A stretch of 50,541 nucleotides of DNA from Silicimonas sp. (GTDB taxonomy: Bacteria; Pseudomonadota; Alphaproteobacteria; Rhodobacterales; Rhodobacteraceae): contig JAJEGW010000120.1 of NCBI GenBank assembly GCA_022819605.1, forward strand, positions 1 to 50,541, in the 5' to 3' direction. The notes under the pieces are model-generated. The model did not search any database. It was given only the letters and a program-made list of their open reading frames with translations, and was not told the DNA's origin. Numbering within the stretch: the stretch's first letter is position 1; each line of letters begins with the position of its first letter. The translations under genes were made by a program, and so were the position numbers. Shown here in pieces: positions 8,472 through 16,700 of the stretch.

Positions 8472-10136
8472 ATGGGCAAGACCGGCAAGACCGCGCGCAA
8501 CATACTATTCATCATGCACGACCAGCTCCGGTTCGACTACCTGAGCTGTGCCGGGCACCCGCATTTGCATACGCCGAACTTTGATCGCGTCGCCGCGATG
8601 GGTGTGCGGTTCACTAACGCATATGCCCAGTCGCCGATCTGCGGCGCGTCTCGGATGAGCTTCTACACGGGCCGCTATGTCTCGTCTCATGGCGCGCAAT
8701 GGAACGGATTTCCGATCAGGGTGGGTGAACAGACTCTCGGCGATCACCTGCGACGCCTCGGCATGAGCTGCTGGTTGATCGGCAAGACGCACATGAAGGC
8801 GGATGCGGAGGGAATGGCTCGCCTCGGGATTGCGCCCGACAGCGTCATAGGCGCGCGGCAGGCCGAGTGCGGCTTTGATGCCTGGATCAGGGATGACGGG
8901 CTCTGGGGCGAAGGGCCGGACGGGTTCTACGACGAAAGGACCTCTCCCTACAACGAGTACCTCAGGGCGAAGGGCTACTCCGGCACAAATCCCTGGGCGG
9001 ACTTTGCCAATGCCGGGACGGACGGTGACGAAATCGCCAGCGGATGGATGCTCGCCAATTCAGACAAGCCTGCCAATATCCGCGAGGAAGACAGCGAAAC
9101 GCCCTGGCTCACCCGAGAGGCCATACGGTTCATTGACCAAGCGACCGATCCCTGGTGCACGCATCTGAGCTACATCAAGCCGCATTGGCCATACATCGCG
9201 CCAGCCCCCTATCACGCCATGTACGGCCCGAACCATGTTCCGGCTCCGAGACGCCACGACATCGAGCGTGACGACCCGCACCCGGTGTATGCGGCCTACA
9301 TGGAAAACCGCATCGCTGCCGCGTTCCAGAAGAACGAGGTGCGGCAAAAGGCGGTTCGCGCCTACATGGGCCTGATCAAGCAATGCGACGACCAGTTGGG
9401 CAAGTTGCTGGATCATCTGGAAGCAACGGGTCGAATGGACAGCACGATGATCGTCCTGACGTCGGACCATGGCGACTATCTTGGAGATCACTGGTTGGGC
9501 GAAAAGGACCTCTTCCATGAACCGAGCGTCAAGATTCCCCTTATCGTCTACGACCCGCTACCCGACGCGGACGACACCCGCGGCCAGACGTGTGACGCAC
9601 TTGTCGAGTCAATCGACGTCGCCGCCACTTTCGTGGAGTTTGCAGGCGGCAAGGTGCCCGGCCATGTCATCGAGGGTCGCTCGCTCATGCCGCTGATTCG
9701 CGGCGAGTCCCCCGCGTGGCGGGAATTTGTCATCAGCGAATACGACTATTCCGCAACGCCGCAATGCACAAAGCTCGGGCTAGAGCCGCGCGATGCACGA
9801 CTCTTCATGGTCTTCGATGGCCGGTTCAAGATGGTGCATGCAGAGGGAGGCTTTCGGCCAATGCTCTTCGATCTGGAAGCCGATCCGGACGAGTTTCGCG
9901 ACCTCGCTAAGGGAGACTCGCATCAAGGCGAGATCGAGCGTCTCTACGCATATCTTGCAAAATGGGGCAGGCGGCCGGCGCAACGCGTGACCAAGTCCGA
10001 GGACGATATCAAGGCGATGCGCGGGCGATCGCTGCGGAGGGGCATCCTGCCTTTCCTCGTGGATGGCTCCGAAGTCGACGAGGAATTGACGGCACGGTAT
10101 CGCGGTCGGGCACCGGCCAGGTCGGCGGAGGAATAG
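8472..10136 (+). CDS. Sulfatase / phosphonate monoester hydrolase-like enzyme (alkaline phosphatase superfamily)
   Basis: A 554-residue hydrolase of the sulfatase branch. The N-terminal metal site is HDQ (Asp17). The nucleophile motif is ICGASR (Cys57), and the distal metal site is TSDHGDYLGDH (Asp332, His333). The block HLSYIKPHWPYIAPAPYHAM and the following helix resemble Rhizobium/Burkholderia phosphonate monoester hydrolases more than choline sulfatase. The nucleophile would need conversion to formylglycine, but the motif is C-G-A-S-R, with Ala where CxPxR enzymes have Pro. I start at ATG 8472, with GAGGAA 12 bases upstream; the frame is open to 8385. No signal peptide, so probably cytoplasmic. 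Beside the BetA-like enzyme it might release an alcohol from a sulfate, phosphate or phosphonate ester; that is inference. Confidence 0.85.
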   Translation: MGKTGKTARNILFIMHDQLRFDYLSCAGHPHLHTPNFDRVAAMGVRFTNAYAQSPICGASRMSFYTGRYVSSHGAQWNGFPIRVGEQTLGDHLRRLGMSCWLIGKTHMKADAEGMARLGIAPDSVIGARQAECGFDAWIRDDGLWGEGPDGFYDERTSPYNEYLRAKGYSGTNPWADFANAGTDGDEIASGWMLANSDKPANIREEDSETPWLTREAIRFIDQATDPWCTHLSYIKPHWPYIAPAPYHAMYGPNHVPAPRRHDIERDDPHPVYAAYMENRIAAAFQKNEVRQKAVRAYMGLIKQCDDQLGKLLDHLEATGRMDSTMIVLTSDHGDYLGDHWLGEKDLFHEPSVKIPLIVYDPLPDADDTRGQTCDALVESIDVAATFVEFAGGKVPGHVIEGRSLMPLIRGESPAWREFVISEYDYSATPQCTKLGLEPRDARLFMVFDGRFKMVHAEGGFRPMLFDLEADPDEFRDLAKGDSHQGEIERLYAYLAKWGRRPAQRVTKSEDDIKAMRGRSLRRGILPFLVDGSEVDEELTARYRGRAPARSAEE

Positions 10137-10494
10137 CCTGCAGGGGTCGTCACCACGGGCCCCACGCCAGGAATGAACTCGGCAACCGAGAAGGAGAACA
10201 CAAAGTGATCCTCTTCGAAATCGCCGAATCTCCCTCGGCAAGTGTTCGACATACCGTGACTTTGCAAAGCCAACCTCGAACTGTGCCAGCGTCGCCGGCG
10301 CTGCAACACGCGCGTGCAGGCATCGACGCAAAAATTTCGTCGCGCTTCGCCACCGAGAATCGAGAGAATTCCGAAGCCGGAGCTCTGGCAGGGCACCGAA
10401 ACTTCGTTGTCGCACTGCCCGTTCATGTCGCGACCGTGAGTGCGCGACTGCCCTGTAGAAGGCACAGGCACGGACAATCCGAGTGGAGCTTGGG
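10137..10494. other. Intergenic between convergent genes, no gene seen
   Basis: 358 bases between the stop of the sulfatase-like gene and the stop of aroB. An AAGGAG (10192-10197) stands before a GTG at 10205, but the frame behind it has no recognisable protein and runs antisense into aroB, so I do not call it. An imperfect hairpin (TGCCCTGT/ACAGGCA, about 10448-10470) could act in aroB termination but lacks a T-tract. Confidence 0.4.
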
Positions 10495-11610
10495 CTACGA
10501 CGATCCGAGCGCGTCCAAAAGGACCGATTCCAAGACTTCGATCGGCACGTCTTCGGCCACAAATGCTGCACCAATGCCGCGCGCAAGCACCATCCTGAGC
10601 TGGCCATCGACGACCTTCTTGTCCTGCCTCATGAGGTCGATCAATGTGCCGGCATCCGGAAGGTCGCCCGGAATGTCGGCAAGATCGAACTTCATGCCCA
10701 TGGATTCCAGATGCGCACGTACGCGAACCGGCGCCTCCTGGGAACAGAGGCCCATGCGCGCGGACATCTCGAATGCCAGGACACACCCAAGCGCCACGCC
10801 CTCGCCGTGCAGGAGGCGGTCTCCATAATCCGTGGCCGCTTCGAGCGCATGACAAAACGTGTGCCCAAGATTGAGCAATGCACGGTCCCCTTCCTCGGTC
10901 TCGTCTCGTGCAACGATTTCGGCCTTCATTTCCACCGCACGGCGCACGGCTTGAGTCCTGAGACCCAGATCACCGTCAACCAGTGATCGGCCATTCCCTT
11001 CCAGCCATTCGAAGAAGGCGGCGTCTCCAAGAAGGCCGTACTTGACCACCTCCCCGTAGCCGGCCAGGAATTCGCGGCGAGGCAGCGTTTCAAGAACGCC
11101 CGTGTCTGCAAGAACCAGAGTCGGCTGGTGGAACGAGCCAACCTGATTCTTGCCATGCGGCGAGTTGATCCCAGTCTTGCCGCCGACAGAACTGTCCACC
11201 TGCGCCAGAAGCGTCGTCGGCACCTGCACAAATCTGATCCCGCGCCGCAGAATGGCCGCAGCAAACCCTCCCAGATCGCCGATGACTCCGCCGCCGAGCG
11301 CGATCATCACGTCGCGGCGTTCGATCCGTTCCTCCAGCATCCACTCGACGGTTCGTTCCAGCATGTCCCAGCTCTTCGTTGCCTCGCCGACAGGCAACGC
11401 GAGGGTCACGTTTCCGATTCCTTCTGCGGCAAGCCCCGCCTGAAGTGCTTCGAGATGCATTTCCGCCACGGTCTCATCCGTCAGCACGGCCACGCGAGGA
11501 CGCGCCAGAAACGGCCGGATCTCGGCACCGGCGCGCCCAATCAGGCCGTTACCCACGTGGACGTCATAGCTCCTGTCACCGAGCGCAACCTTAACGAATT
11601 CGTCTCTCAT
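10495..11610 (-). CDS. aroB: 3-dehydroquinate synthase
   Basis: AroB converts DAHP to 3-dehydroquinate, the second step of the shikimate pathway, using NAD and a divalent metal. The 371-residue protein has the NAD-binding GGGVIGDLGGFAA, the substrate-site stretch VQVPTTLLAQVDSSVGGKTG and the metal-binding His region LLNLGHTFCHALE. Its ATG overlaps the aroK stop by four bases (ATGA), giving a coupled aroK-aroB pair as in most proteobacteria. It is cytoplasmic and of normal length. Confidence 0.98.
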   Translation of the reverse strand: MRDEFVKVALGDRSYDVHVGNGLIGRAGAEIRPFLARPRVAVLTDETVAEMHLEALQAGLAAEGIGNVTLALPVGEATKSWDMLERTVEWMLEERIERRDVMIALGGGVIGDLGGFAAAILRRGIRFVQVPTTLLAQVDSSVGGKTGINSPHGKNQVGSFHQPTLVLADTGVLETLPRREFLAGYGEVVKYGLLGDAAFFEWLEGNGRSLVDGDLGLRTQAVRRAVEMKAEIVARDETEEGDRALLNLGHTFCHALEAATDYGDRLLHGEGVALGCVLAFEMSARMGLCSQEAPVRVRAHLESMGMKFDLADIPGDLPDAGTLIDLMRQDKKVVDGQLRMVLARGIGAAFVAEDVPIEVLESVLLDALGSS

Positions 11611-12173
11611 CCGCTTTCCGCCAGCACGCCGCTCCGGGCGCGCAGCGCCTTCAGTACACGATCCGTCATTTCGTCAATTGAACGGGAGGGAGCCGCGTCG
11701 ACCGTCACGTCTGCAAGCGCATAGATCGGGGTGCGCGCCTCGTACAGCGATGCAAGCGTTTGCTTCGGACGCGTCGTATGCAGCAATGGGCGCGTCGTCT
11801 TGTGCCTCACCCGCTGCCAAAGCAGGTCAAGATCTGCGCGCAACCAGACCGAGAGACCCCTCTCGCCAATCAGCCGACGGTTGCCTTCGCAGAGAAAAGC
11901 CCCGCCACCGGTCGCCAGAATCACCGGGTCACCGTCCAGGAGCCGGGCAATCACCTGCGTCTCCCGGTCGCGAAAGAACTCCTCGCCGTCGCGCTCGAAG
12001 ATCTCGGCGATGGTCCGGCTCGCGGCCCGTTCTATCTCCGCATCGCTGTCGAGGAACGCGACGTCCAGGCGCTTCGCCAATGCGGTTCCAATGGCGCTCT
12101 TGCCGGCCCCCATCATCCCCACCATCACGACGGTCTTCCTTAGCTTGAATGGCAAATCAGACGCTTCCCGCAT
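11607..12173 (-). CDS. aroK: Shikimate kinase
   Basis: AroK phosphorylates shikimate at O3. From the ATG at 12173 the product is 188 residues and starts MREASDLPFKLRKTVVMVG. It has Walker A GMMGAGKS (about 19-26), the shikimate-binding FLDSDAEIE, GGGAF, and the lid region with TRPLL. The same frame is open to 13007, but the extra stretch lies antisense to the exported-protein gene and has no kinase homology, so I reject it. No strong ribosome site is visible before the ATG. Coupled to aroB downstream. Confidence 0.95.
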   Translation of the reverse strand: MREASDLPFKLRKTVVMVGMMGAGKSAIGTALAKRLDVAFLDSDAEIERAASRTIAEIFERDGEEFFRDRETQVIARLLDGDPVILATGGGAFLCEGNRRLIGERGLSVWLRADLDLLWQRVRHKTTRPLLHTTRPKQTLASLYEARTPIYALADVTVDAAPSRSIDEMTDRVLKALRARSGVLAESG

Positions 12174-12290
12174 CACATTTCGCGTTGCTGACCTGAATGG
12201 CGTGATCTTCTCGCAAATACCAGATATAATCCGAGGGGCGCGGCCAAATTTGGCGTGATCCTGCAAAACAGTTACAGGAGGCTCATCAAG

Positions 12291-12425
12291 GTGTTTCGTC
12301 TTCTGAAGCTCGTGTTCATTGTGCTCATCCTTCTCGGCGGCGCAGTGATCGTCTACGCTTATGTGGGCGACCTTAGCCCGACGCAAATCAAAGTCAGCGC
12401 CCCGGTGGAACTGGATGGCAGCTAG
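12291..12425 (+). CDS. 44-residue single-pass membrane protein, function unknown
   Basis: A GTG-started 44-codon gene too short for ordinary ORF thresholds. AGGAG (12276-12280) stands ten bases before the GTG. The product begins VFRLLKLVFIVLILLGGAVI, one hydrophobic helix at about residues 6-25, then YAYVGDLSPTQ and an acidic tail ending PVELDGS. Small proteins of this form (a helix followed by a conserved GDLSP) occur in Rhodobacterales at this position, from memory. It is divergent from aroK and overlaps the next gene by 11 bases, so it looks co-translated with the exported protein and XerD. Confidence 0.75.
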   Translation: MFRLLKLVFIVLILLGGAVIVYAYVGDLSPTQIKVSAPVELDGS

Positions 12426-13962
12426 TTCAGCTCTCATGCGGCTGTCATGCAGCCTTGCCGTGCTGCAATTCCTGCTGCCTGCTGCATGGGCAAGCGACCA
12501 GCCGCTCTCGGCAATTGACTGGCTTTCGGATTCCGTGGCCCAGCCGCAGGCCGAACCTGCTCCGAAAGACGTGACTCCGCTTGCCGCGCTGCCATCGGAA
12601 ATCTCGGTACTGCCTCTCGACGGAAACACGCCAGACAGTGCAGGCCTGCTGCCTGCAGAACAGCTCGGGCTGGATCCGGGCCTGTGGGGTCGAAGCTCTG
12701 CCGCCGATCTTGCGCGCGCCCTCTCAACCCTTCCGGACGGCACCAATGCGCCGCCTGTGCTCAATCTCTTTCTGCGTGACTTGCTGACCGCCGAATTTGA
12801 CCCACCGATCGACGCGGCCATCGACGACAGGTTCTTTCTTGCGCGGATCGACCGACTCCTGTCCATGGGCCACTTGCGGGAGGCGGACGAACTCATTCGT
12901 CGGGTCGGCCCGGAAGAGTCACGTCGTTTCCGCCGCGCCTTCGACATCGCCCTGCTGATGGGGACCGAGACCGAGGCCTGCCGCATCATCGAGAGCGCAC
13001 CGGACATATCGCCGACCTATCCCGCGCGCATCTTTTGCCTCGCCCGGCTCGGAAACTGGCAGGTTGCAGCACTCACGCTTGGAAGTGCAGAAGCGCTTGG
13101 AATCCTGACGCCTGAAGAGGAAGGGCTTCTTCTGCGCTTTCTTGATCCCGATCTCTTCGAAGGCGACTCGCTTCCCGCGCCACCACGGCTCCCGTCGCCC
13201 TTGCAATTTCGGCTCTTTGAAGCCGTCGGCGATCGCATCCCGACAGAGCAATTGCCGGTCGCCTTTGCCGTGGCAGATCTCTCCAGCACAATCGGATGGA
13301 AAGCACGACTCCGCGCCTCCGAGCGCCTGGCGGCGGCCGACGCATTGCCAATCGGGCGATTGCTCGACGTCTATGCGGAAGGGAAGCCGGCTGCGTCCGG
13401 CGACGTTTGGGAGCGGGTCGGCGCGATCGGGTCTCTGGTGGCCGCCGTGGAGGCCAAAGACGGCGATCTCGTGAACTCCGCCCTCGCTCCAGCATGGCAG
13501 GCGGCAAAGGTCGGGGGTTACGAAAAGGCCTTTGCAAACTGGGTGGCCGCGCACCTTGAAGGACTGGTCCTCTCGGAATCGACCATGCGCATTGCCTTTG
13601 AGATCGCACTGCTGGCGGAAGACGCAAGGCTCGCGGAACACTTCGTCGGCGACAGCAGCGAAAGCCAGTTTCTCCTGGCTATCGCAAAGGGGCTTCGCGG
13701 CGCATTGCCCGGTCCAAACATGCTTGCACAAGCCGTCGTCCGCGGTCTCGCGGCACATGGTCCGAGCCCCGCCTACCGCGTGTTGATCGAGGGCGATCGC
13801 GGAGGAGAAGCCCTCTTTCGCGCACTTCTTCATCTCATGGACGGGGCGGCAGGCAACCCGCATGCCACGCAACAGTCCCTCATGCTGTTGCGATCTCTTG
13901 GGCTGGAACCCTTGGCCCGACAGGTGGCAATCGAACTGGTGCTGGAACACGGCAGGGCATGA
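12415..13962 (+). CDS. Large exported or membrane-anchored protein of unknown function
   Basis: A 515-residue protein with an N-terminal signal-peptide-like stretch (RLSCSLAVLQFLLPAAWA, likely cleaved before SDQPL). I start at the ATG at 12415 because GGTGGA lies five bases upstream and it overlaps the preceding small gene by 11 bases; the ATG at 12436 is an alternative. The mature part is rich in short amphipathic helices with Leu/Ala-rich repeats (for example LLSMGHLREADELIRRVG), suggesting a helical-repeat (TPR/Sel1-like) fold, but I recognise no named domain. Its stop overlaps the xerD start (ATGA). Probably periplasmic; function unknown. Confidence 0.8.
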   Translation: MAASSALMRLSCSLAVLQFLLPAAWASDQPLSAIDWLSDSVAQPQAEPAPKDVTPLAALPSEISVLPLDGNTPDSAGLLPAEQLGLDPGLWGRSSAADLARALSTLPDGTNAPPVLNLFLRDLLTAEFDPPIDAAIDDRFFLARIDRLLSMGHLREADELIRRVGPEESRRFRRAFDIALLMGTETEACRIIESAPDISPTYPARIFCLARLGNWQVAALTLGSAEALGILTPEEEGLLLRFLDPDLFEGDSLPAPPRLPSPLQFRLFEAVGDRIPTEQLPVAFAVADLSSTIGWKARLRASERLAAADALPIGRLLDVYAEGKPAASGDVWERVGAIGSLVAAVEAKDGDLVNSALAPAWQAAKVGGYEKAFANWVAAHLEGLVLSESTMRIAFEIALLAEDARLAEHFVGDSSESQFLLAIAKGLRGALPGPNMLAQAVVRGLAAHGPSPAYRVLIEGDRGGEALFRALLHLMDGAAGNPHATQQSLMLLRSLGLEPLARQVAIELVLEHGRA

Positions 13963-14885
13963 ACGAGGCGGAGCGCATTACGACCTTCCTCGACGCCCAC
14001 GTCGCCGAACTCAATGCGTCCCGCAACACGCAGTTGGCCTATGCTCGGGACCTGAACGACTTTCTGGGATGGCTGCAGGCACAGAAATCCGGGCTCCTGA
14101 CCGCAACTCAAACGGAGATCGAGGAGTACCTGATTCACCTTGATGCAAGCGGGTTGGCGCGTTCGACCCGTGCCCGGCGCCTCGCCGCCATACGGCAATT
14201 CTATCGATTTGCCTTCGAATCTGGATGGCGCCGCGACAACCCTGCGATCCGGGTAAAGGGACCCGCACCGGAACGGCACTTGCCTGGAACGTTGTCCGAA
14301 GGCGAGGTTGAACGCCTCCTGGATGCCGCACGCAAGACGGGCCGTCACAATGACCGGCTTCGGAACGCCTGCCTGATGGAGGTTCTCTATGCAACGGGGT
14401 CAAGGGTCAGCGAACTGGTGTCGCTGCCCGTCACGGCTGCGCGAGGGGATCCGAGGATGCTTCTCATGCGTGGCAAGGGCGGCAAGGAGCGGGTCTTGCC
14501 GCTCTCCGGACCCGCCCGTCTTGCACTGTCTGCATGGCTGGAGAAACGGGACGAACTGGAAGAGGTTGCCCGCAATGAAAAGGGCATTCAGCCTTCGAGA
14601 TATCTCTTTCCGTCGCGCGGCAAGTCCGGACACCTTACGCGGCACCGATTCCATCAATTGATCAAGGATCTTGCCGTTGCGGCAGGAATCTCACCAAGCA
14701 AGGTCACTCCGCACACCCTGCGACACGCCTTTGCCACGCACCTGCTTGCCAGGGGCGCCGACCTTCGCGCGATCCAGACGCTTTTGGGCCATTCGGATAT
14801 CGCCACCACCGAGATATACACGCACGTTCTTGAAGATCGCCTCAAGGACCTCGTTCTGCAGCATCATCCTCTTGCGAAAGAGTGA
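13959..14885 (+). CDS. xerD: Tyrosine recombinase XerD
   Basis: XerD resolves chromosome dimers at dif with XerC and FtsK. The 308-residue protein has the N-terminal SAM-like core-binding domain (about 1-100) and a catalytic domain with the full tyrosine recombinase set: Arg in ATGSRVSEL, Lys in GKGGKER, HTLRHAF, LLGHSD and the nucleophile Tyr in TEIYTHV. The ending LVLQHHPLAKE resembles XerD rather than XerC. Translationally coupled (ATGA) to the exported-protein gene upstream. No integrated element adjoins it, consistent with a housekeeping role. Confidence 0.93.
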   Translation: MNEAERITTFLDAHVAELNASRNTQLAYARDLNDFLGWLQAQKSGLLTATQTEIEEYLIHLDASGLARSTRARRLAAIRQFYRFAFESGWRRDNPAIRVKGPAPERHLPGTLSEGEVERLLDAARKTGRHNDRLRNACLMEVLYATGSRVSELVSLPVTAARGDPRMLLMRGKGGKERVLPLSGPARLALSAWLEKRDELEEVARNEKGIQPSRYLFPSRGKSGHLTRHRFHQLIKDLAVAAGISPSKVTPHTLRHAFATHLLARGADLRAIQTLLGHSDIATTEIYTHVLEDRLKDLVLQHHPLAKE

Positions 14886-15072
14886 CGCCGCCAGAAATGC
14901 CCCCGTCGGCGCGCAGCCGGATTTGGCGATGGAGCACGATTGTCCGGTCCGCGCAGTACGGGTCAACCCGGGGCGAAGAATGGTTGCACCATCGGAGAGT
15001 GCCAGCCTCGTCCTGCACATCTCTTGCTTGAATGACCGCCAGCGGCCCTTCATATAGCGAGAAAGGACCTGA

Positions 15073-16392
15073 TTGACGAAGAGGATGGACAGCGCCCTTT
15101 CACTGATCGACACCGGTTTCTGGGTGACGTGCGGCGCAATCCTGCTGCTTCTGATCTTGTCTGCCTTCTTTTCCGGCAGCGAAACCGCGTTGACCGCCGC
15201 TTCGCGCGGCAAGCTCAAGGCGCGCGCCGAGAAAGGCGAACGTGGCGCCGCGCGCGCGCTCGAAGTGACTGAGGACAGCGAGCGCCTGATCGGATCTGTC
15301 CTTCTCGGCAACAACCTCGTCAATATCCTGGCCACTTCCCTCGCAACGGCCATGTTCACGCGCGCCTTCGGGGAAAGCGGGGTCGCCCTGGCCACGCTGC
15401 TCATGACGCTCCTCGTGCTGATTTTCGCCGAGGTTCTGCCGAAGACCTATGCGATCTCCAACGCCGAGCCAGCCGCCAGCCGGGTCGCGCGGCCCATCGG
15501 ATGGATCGTCCTTGTCCTGAACCCCGTCGTGAATGCGGTGCGCGCCATCGTGCGCGGAGTGCTGTTCATTTTCGGTGTCCGGATTGACCCGGACAGCCGC
15601 ATCCTCTCGGTGCACGAGGAAATCGCGGGCGCCCTTCGACTCGGCCACTCGGCAGGCGTGCTCGAAAAGGAACACCGCGACAGGATGCTCGCCGCGCTTG
15701 ATCTAGGTGATCGAACGGTCGAGGAAATCATGCTTCACCGCAGCCAGATCGAGATGATCGATGCCGACCTTCCGCCGCAGCAGATCATCGATCTGTGCCT
15801 GAACTCGGCACATACGCGCCTGCCGATCTTCCGCGGCGAGCAGGAGAACATCATCGGAGTCCTGCACGCGAAGGAACTGCTTCGCGCGATTCACCCGCGC
15901 CTGTCAGATCCCGAGGCCAGCGCCGATCCGTTCGAGGGTTTCGACCCGATGGACGTAGCGATGAAGCCTTACTTCGTTCCGGAAACCACGACACTAGACG
16001 ACCAGATGCGTCAGTTCCTGCACCGGTCCACACATTTTGCCCTTGTCGTTGACGAGTACGGTGCACTGGAAGGCCTGATCACGCTCGAGGATATCCTGGA
16101 GGAAATCGTCGGCGAAATCACCGATGAACTGGATCCTGACGAGGTCCATCCGCTGCAGCGAACCGAAGGTGGAGACTGCGTGGTCGACGGAGCAATGACG
16201 ATCCGGGATCTGAACCGTGCGACGGACTGGTCGCTGCCGGACGACGAAGCCGTGACGGTCGCGGGCCTCGTGATCCACGAAGCCCAGACAATTCCCACGG
16301 TCGGCCAGGTCTTTTCCTTCCACGGCTTCCGGTTCGAGATCCTGGAACGCCACAACAACCGGATCACACGCCTCAAGATCGCGGCGCTCTGA
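15073..16392 (+). CDS. CNNM/CBS-domain membrane protein (CorB/CorC, HlyC-CorC family)
   Basis: A 439-residue inner-membrane protein. The N-terminal CNNM (DUF21) domain has a membrane helix at about residues 12-35 followed by the family's FFSGSETALTAASRGKL, and about three more helices to residue 175. A CBS pair follows (about 215-345, with LVVDEYGALEGLITLEDILE), then a C-terminal CorC_HlyC domain. Members are linked to Mg2+ efflux or homeostasis. The start is probably TTG 15073, because AAAGGA (15062-15067) sits five bases before it; the in-frame ATG at 15085 has only GAAGAGG directly abutting it. It stands alone, 187 bases after xerD. Confidence 0.9.
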   Translation: MTKRMDSALSLIDTGFWVTCGAILLLLILSAFFSGSETALTAASRGKLKARAEKGERGAARALEVTEDSERLIGSVLLGNNLVNILATSLATAMFTRAFGESGVALATLLMTLLVLIFAEVLPKTYAISNAEPAASRVARPIGWIVLVLNPVVNAVRAIVRGVLFIFGVRIDPDSRILSVHEEIAGALRLGHSAGVLEKEHRDRMLAALDLGDRTVEEIMLHRSQIEMIDADLPPQQIIDLCLNSAHTRLPIFRGEQENIIGVLHAKELLRAIHPRLSDPEASADPFEGFDPMDVAMKPYFVPETTTLDDQMRQFLHRSTHFALVVDEYGALEGLITLEDILEEIVGEITDELDPDEVHPLQRTEGGDCVVDGAMTIRDLNRATDWSLPDDEAVTVAGLVIHEAQTIPTVGQVFSFHGFRFEILERHNNRITRLKIAAL

Positions 16393-16394
16393 AG

Positions 16395-16691
16395 TCATAC
16401 TGTCCGGCACGGATTGCCAATGCGCCGCGCCCTGGCGGCAAGCGGACGGGATCTTGCACCGGTCTCCCAGCTGCAAGGCGTTGCGCCGCCGACCGGCATC
16501 TCAAGACTATTGCAGCACGTCTGCGCTGACGGGAGCGCTCTTGCCGCGAGCTTGCCATCCAGCACCGCACAGGCCTCAAACTCGAATCCGCGACCGCCGA
16601 GCAGCCCTTTGGAAGGGTCGTCATAGTCGTCGTGCGCGTCCTGCAATTTTTCGGGCGAACGGCCGGTCTGAAGGTTCCCTTTCTTCATCAT
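16395..16691 (-). CDS. Possible small protein downstream of the agmatinase-like gene
   Basis: A 98-codon frame beginning MMKKGNLQTGRSPEKLQDA, nine bases after the agmatinase-family stop, with GGAG five bases before its ATG. The first half (residues 1-50) is Lys/Asp/Gly-rich and codes like a real small soluble protein. The second half has the Cys/Arg-rich look of a frame read past its true end, so a frameshift or recent loss of the proper stop is possible. No family recognised. Position and ribosome site favour a real last gene of the motor operon; codon quality of the second half argues against. Confidence 0.45.
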   Translation of the reverse strand: MMKKGNLQTGRSPEKLQDAHDDYDDPSKGLLGGRGFEFEACAVLDGKLAARALPSAQTCCNSLEMPVGGATPCSWETGARSRPLAARARRIGNPCRTV

Positions 16692-16700
16692 GCGCTCCGA

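Noticed and set aside
10205..10828. GTG-started plus-strand frame behind AAGGAG after the sulfatase-like gene
   Set aside because: Good-looking ribosome site, but the product is low-quality and the frame runs antisense into aroB.
11607..13007. 466-codon frame containing shikimate kinase at its end
   Set aside because: Only the last 188 codons are AroK. The upstream part is antisense to a better-supported exported-protein gene and has no homology, so the start was moved to 12173.
13959..14885. xerD as a mobile-element integrase
   Set aside because: Its C-terminal motif, length, coupling to an envelope gene and position beside aroKB fit the housekeeping recombinase; no element or att repeats adjoin it.
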